A stretch of 5,675 nucleotides of DNA from Dermatophilaceae bacterium (GTDB lineage Bacteria > Actinomycetota > Actinomycetes > Actinomycetales > Dermatophilaceae): positions 1 to 5,675 of the forward strand of contig JABFXB010000229.1 in the NCBI GenBank assembly GCA_013361975.1, written 5' to 3'. The stretch's first letter is position 1, and each line of letters starts with the position of its first letter. Both the position numbers and the translations under genes were made by a program. Shown in pieces: positions 4,084-5,675 of this stretch. The notes under the pieces were generated by a model, which was not told where the DNA came from, searched no databases, and saw only the letters and a list, made by a program, of their open reading frames with translations.

Positions 4084-5675
4084 GTGAGCGAAGAGACGCT
4101 CGACAACCTCGTCCACGAGGGACAGACCTTCCCGCCCGACCCCGACTTCGCCGCGCAGGCGAACGGCACGGCCGACCTCTACGACAAGGCGGCGGCCGAC
4201 CACGAGGGCTTCTGGGCCGAGCAGGCCCGCACCTACCTGACGTGGAGCAAGCCGTTCACCCAGTCGCTCGACTGGAGCAACCCGCCCTTCGCGAAGTGGT
4301 TCGCCGACGGCGAGCTCAACGCGTGCGTCAACGCGGTCGACCGGCACGTCGAGGAGGGCCGCGGCGACAAGGTCGCGATCCACTTCGTCGGCGAGCCCGC
4401 GGGCGACACCCGCGACATCACGTACGCCGACCTGCACGCCGAGGTGCAGCGTGCGGCCAACGCGCTCGCCGACCTCGGTGTCGGCAAGGGCGACACGGTC
4501 GCCATCTACCTGCCGATGATCCCCGAGGCCGCCGTCGCGATGCTCGCGTGCGCCCGTCTCGGCGCCCCGCACTCGGTCGTCTTCGGCGGGTTCTCGGCCG
4601 AGGCCCTGCACTCGCGCATCGACGACGCCAAGGCGAAGGTCGTCATCACCTCCGACGGTGGCTACCGGCGTGGGGCCCCGTCGGCCCTCAAGCCAGCAGT
4701 CGACGCCGCCCTCGACCACGGCGACACCTCCGTCGAGAAGGTGCTCGTCGTCCGGCGCACCGGCCAGGACATCGCGTGGAACGACCGCGACCTCTGGTGG
4801 CACGAGGCGCTCGAGCAGGCCGCCGCGACGCACGAGGCGCAGCCGGTCGAGGCAGAGCACCCGCTCTTCATCCTGTACACCTCCGGCACGACCGGTAAGC
4901 CGAAGGGCATCTTCCACACGACGGGCGGCTACCTCACCCAGGTGGCCTACACGAACGCCGTGGTGCACGACGTCCACCGCGACACCGACGTCTACTGGTG
5001 CACGGCCGACATCGGCTGGGTCACCGGCCACAGCTACATCGTCTACGGCCCGCTCACCAACGGCGTCACGCAGGTCATGTACGAGGGCACCCCGGACACC
5101 CCGCACCAGGGCCGCTGGTGGGAGATCGTGCAGGACTACAAGGTCACGGTGCTCTACACCGCCCCGACTGCGGTGCGCACCTTCATGAAGTGGGGCACCG
5201 ACATCCCGGCGAAGTTCGACATGAGCTCGCTGCGCCTGCTCGGCTCGGTCGGCGAGCCGATCAACCCGGAGGCCTGGCTCTGGTACCACAAGCACATCGG
5301 CGGCGGCCGCGCCCCGATCGTCGACACGTGGTGGCAGACCGAGACCGGCGCGATCATGATCAGCCCGCTGCCGGGCGTCACGACGCTCGAGCCCGGTTCG
5401 GCGCAGAAGCCGATCCCCGGCATCAGCGCCGAGATCCTCGACGACGAGGGCAAGCCGTTCACGACGCCCGAGCAGGTCGGCTACCTCGTGCTCACCAAGC
5501 CGTGGCCGTCGATGCTGCGCGGCATCTGGGGCGACCCCGAGCGCTACAAGGAGACCTACTGGTCGCGGTTCGGCGAGAAGTACTACTTCGCCGGCGACGG
5601 CGCGAAGTACGACGCCGACGGCAACATCTGGCTGCTCGGCCGCGTCGACGACGTCATGAACGTCTCGGGCCACCG
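4084..5675 (+). CDS. acs: Acetyl-CoA synthetase (AMP-forming), 3' end beyond window
   Basis: This enzyme activates acetate with ATP to acetyl-AMP and then forms acetyl-CoA, the high-affinity route for acetate use. The window holds 530 codons of an enzyme usually about 650 aa. An ACAS N-terminal domain (about residues 35-95) precedes the adenylating domain. The P-loop-like A3 motif YTSGTTGKPKG is at 265-275, TADIGWVTGHS at 307-317, WWQTETG at 416-422, and YYFAGDGA with the ribose-binding Asp505 at 500-507. The A8 hinge GRVDDVMNVSGH reaches residue 530. Val313, Thr314, Val389 and Trp416 fit the small acetate pocket, arguing for acetate over longer acids. The C-terminal domain with the regulatory, acetylatable Lys (PKTRSGK-type) lies outside the window. 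GTG 4084 is preferred since aaagggtga precedes it; an in-frame ATG at 4066 lacks a ribosome-binding site. It is divergent from the acyltransferase gene. Confidence 0.97.
   Translation, partial: MSEETLDNLVHEGQTFPPDPDFAAQANGTADLYDKAAADHEGFWAEQARTYLTWSKPFTQSLDWSNPPFAKWFADGELNACVNAVDRHVEEGRGDKVAIHFVGEPAGDTRDITYADLHAEVQRAANALADLGVGKGDTVAIYLPMIPEAAVAMLACARLGAPHSVVFGGFSAEALHSRIDDAKAKVVITSDGGYRRGAPSALKPAVDAALDHGDTSVEKVLVVRRTGQDIAWNDRDLWWHEALEQAAATHEAQPVEAEHPLFILYTSGTTGKPKGIFHTTGGYLTQVAYTNAVVHDVHRDTDVYWCTADIGWVTGHSYIVYGPLTNGVTQVMYEGTPDTPHQGRWWEIVQDYKVTVLYTAPTAVRTFMKWGTDIPAKFDMSSLRLLGSVGEPINPEAWLWYHKHIGGGRAPIVDTWWQTETGAIMISPLPGVTTLEPGSAQKPIPGISAEILDDEGKPFTTPEQVGYLVLTKPWPSMLRGIWGDPERYKETYWSRFGEKYYFAGDGAKYDADGNIWLLGRVDDVMNVSGH

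Noticed and set aside
4057..5673. Minus-strand open frame of about 540 codons opposite acs
   Set aside because: It is a classic GC-rich antisense shadow (Val/Arg/Asp-rich). The plus strand encodes an unmistakable acetyl-CoA synthetase.

Overview
This is a high-GC chromosomal window from an actinobacterium (Actinomycetota). The coding strands have very strong G/C third-position bias, several genes start with GTG, and the intergenic hairpins have strong stems but no T-tracts. A member of Micrococcales (Intrasporangiaceae-like) would fit, but that is an inference from overall feel, not from a marker gene.

Layout, left to right. Positions 1-34 hold a perfect hairpin, probably the terminator of a gene lying off the left edge. 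Positions 35-630 have no convincing gene. This stretch contains a cluster of small dyads built from TGTCG/CGACA, a LacI-operator-like palindrome and a perfect 22-bp-stem hairpin (259-305). A leftward gene (631-1527) encodes a Fic-fold protein whose catalytic motif is degenerate. Back-to-back with it, a rightward transcription unit begins at about 1603. It has a good -35/-10 pair, a probably leaderless 12-codon leader peptide with two adjacent Trp codons (MRPTTRQWWQPS), and a terminator/antiterminator arrangement. Next come three and a half 8-bp tandem repeats and a tryptophanyl-tRNA synthetase gene, trpS (1803-2936). Convergent with trpS, 35 bp away, is a leftward PlsC/LPLAT-type acyltransferase gene (2972-3793). 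The divergent spacer 3794-4083 holds a perfect 44-bp palindrome and two 9-bp direct repeats spaced 21 bp. From 4084 to the right edge runs acetyl-CoA synthetase, acs, cut off just after the A8 hinge motif.

The most interesting unit is the trpS leader. When charged tRNA-Trp is scarce, a ribosome stalled on the tandem Trp codons would leave 1642-1650 free to pair with 1676-1684 and break the terminator 1676-1697. When Trp is available, a ribosome at the stop codon (1639-1641) would cover 1642-1650 and let the terminator form. This is ribosome-mediated attenuation of an aminoacyl-tRNA synthetase gene, a mode reported for the auxiliary, indolmycin-resistant TrpRS of Streptomyces coelicolor. Additional features here are the leaderless leader ORF, the tandem repeats and a hairpin that could hide the trpS ribosome-binding site. 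The other genes (Fic-like protein, acyltransferase, acs) have no evident functional tie to trpS.
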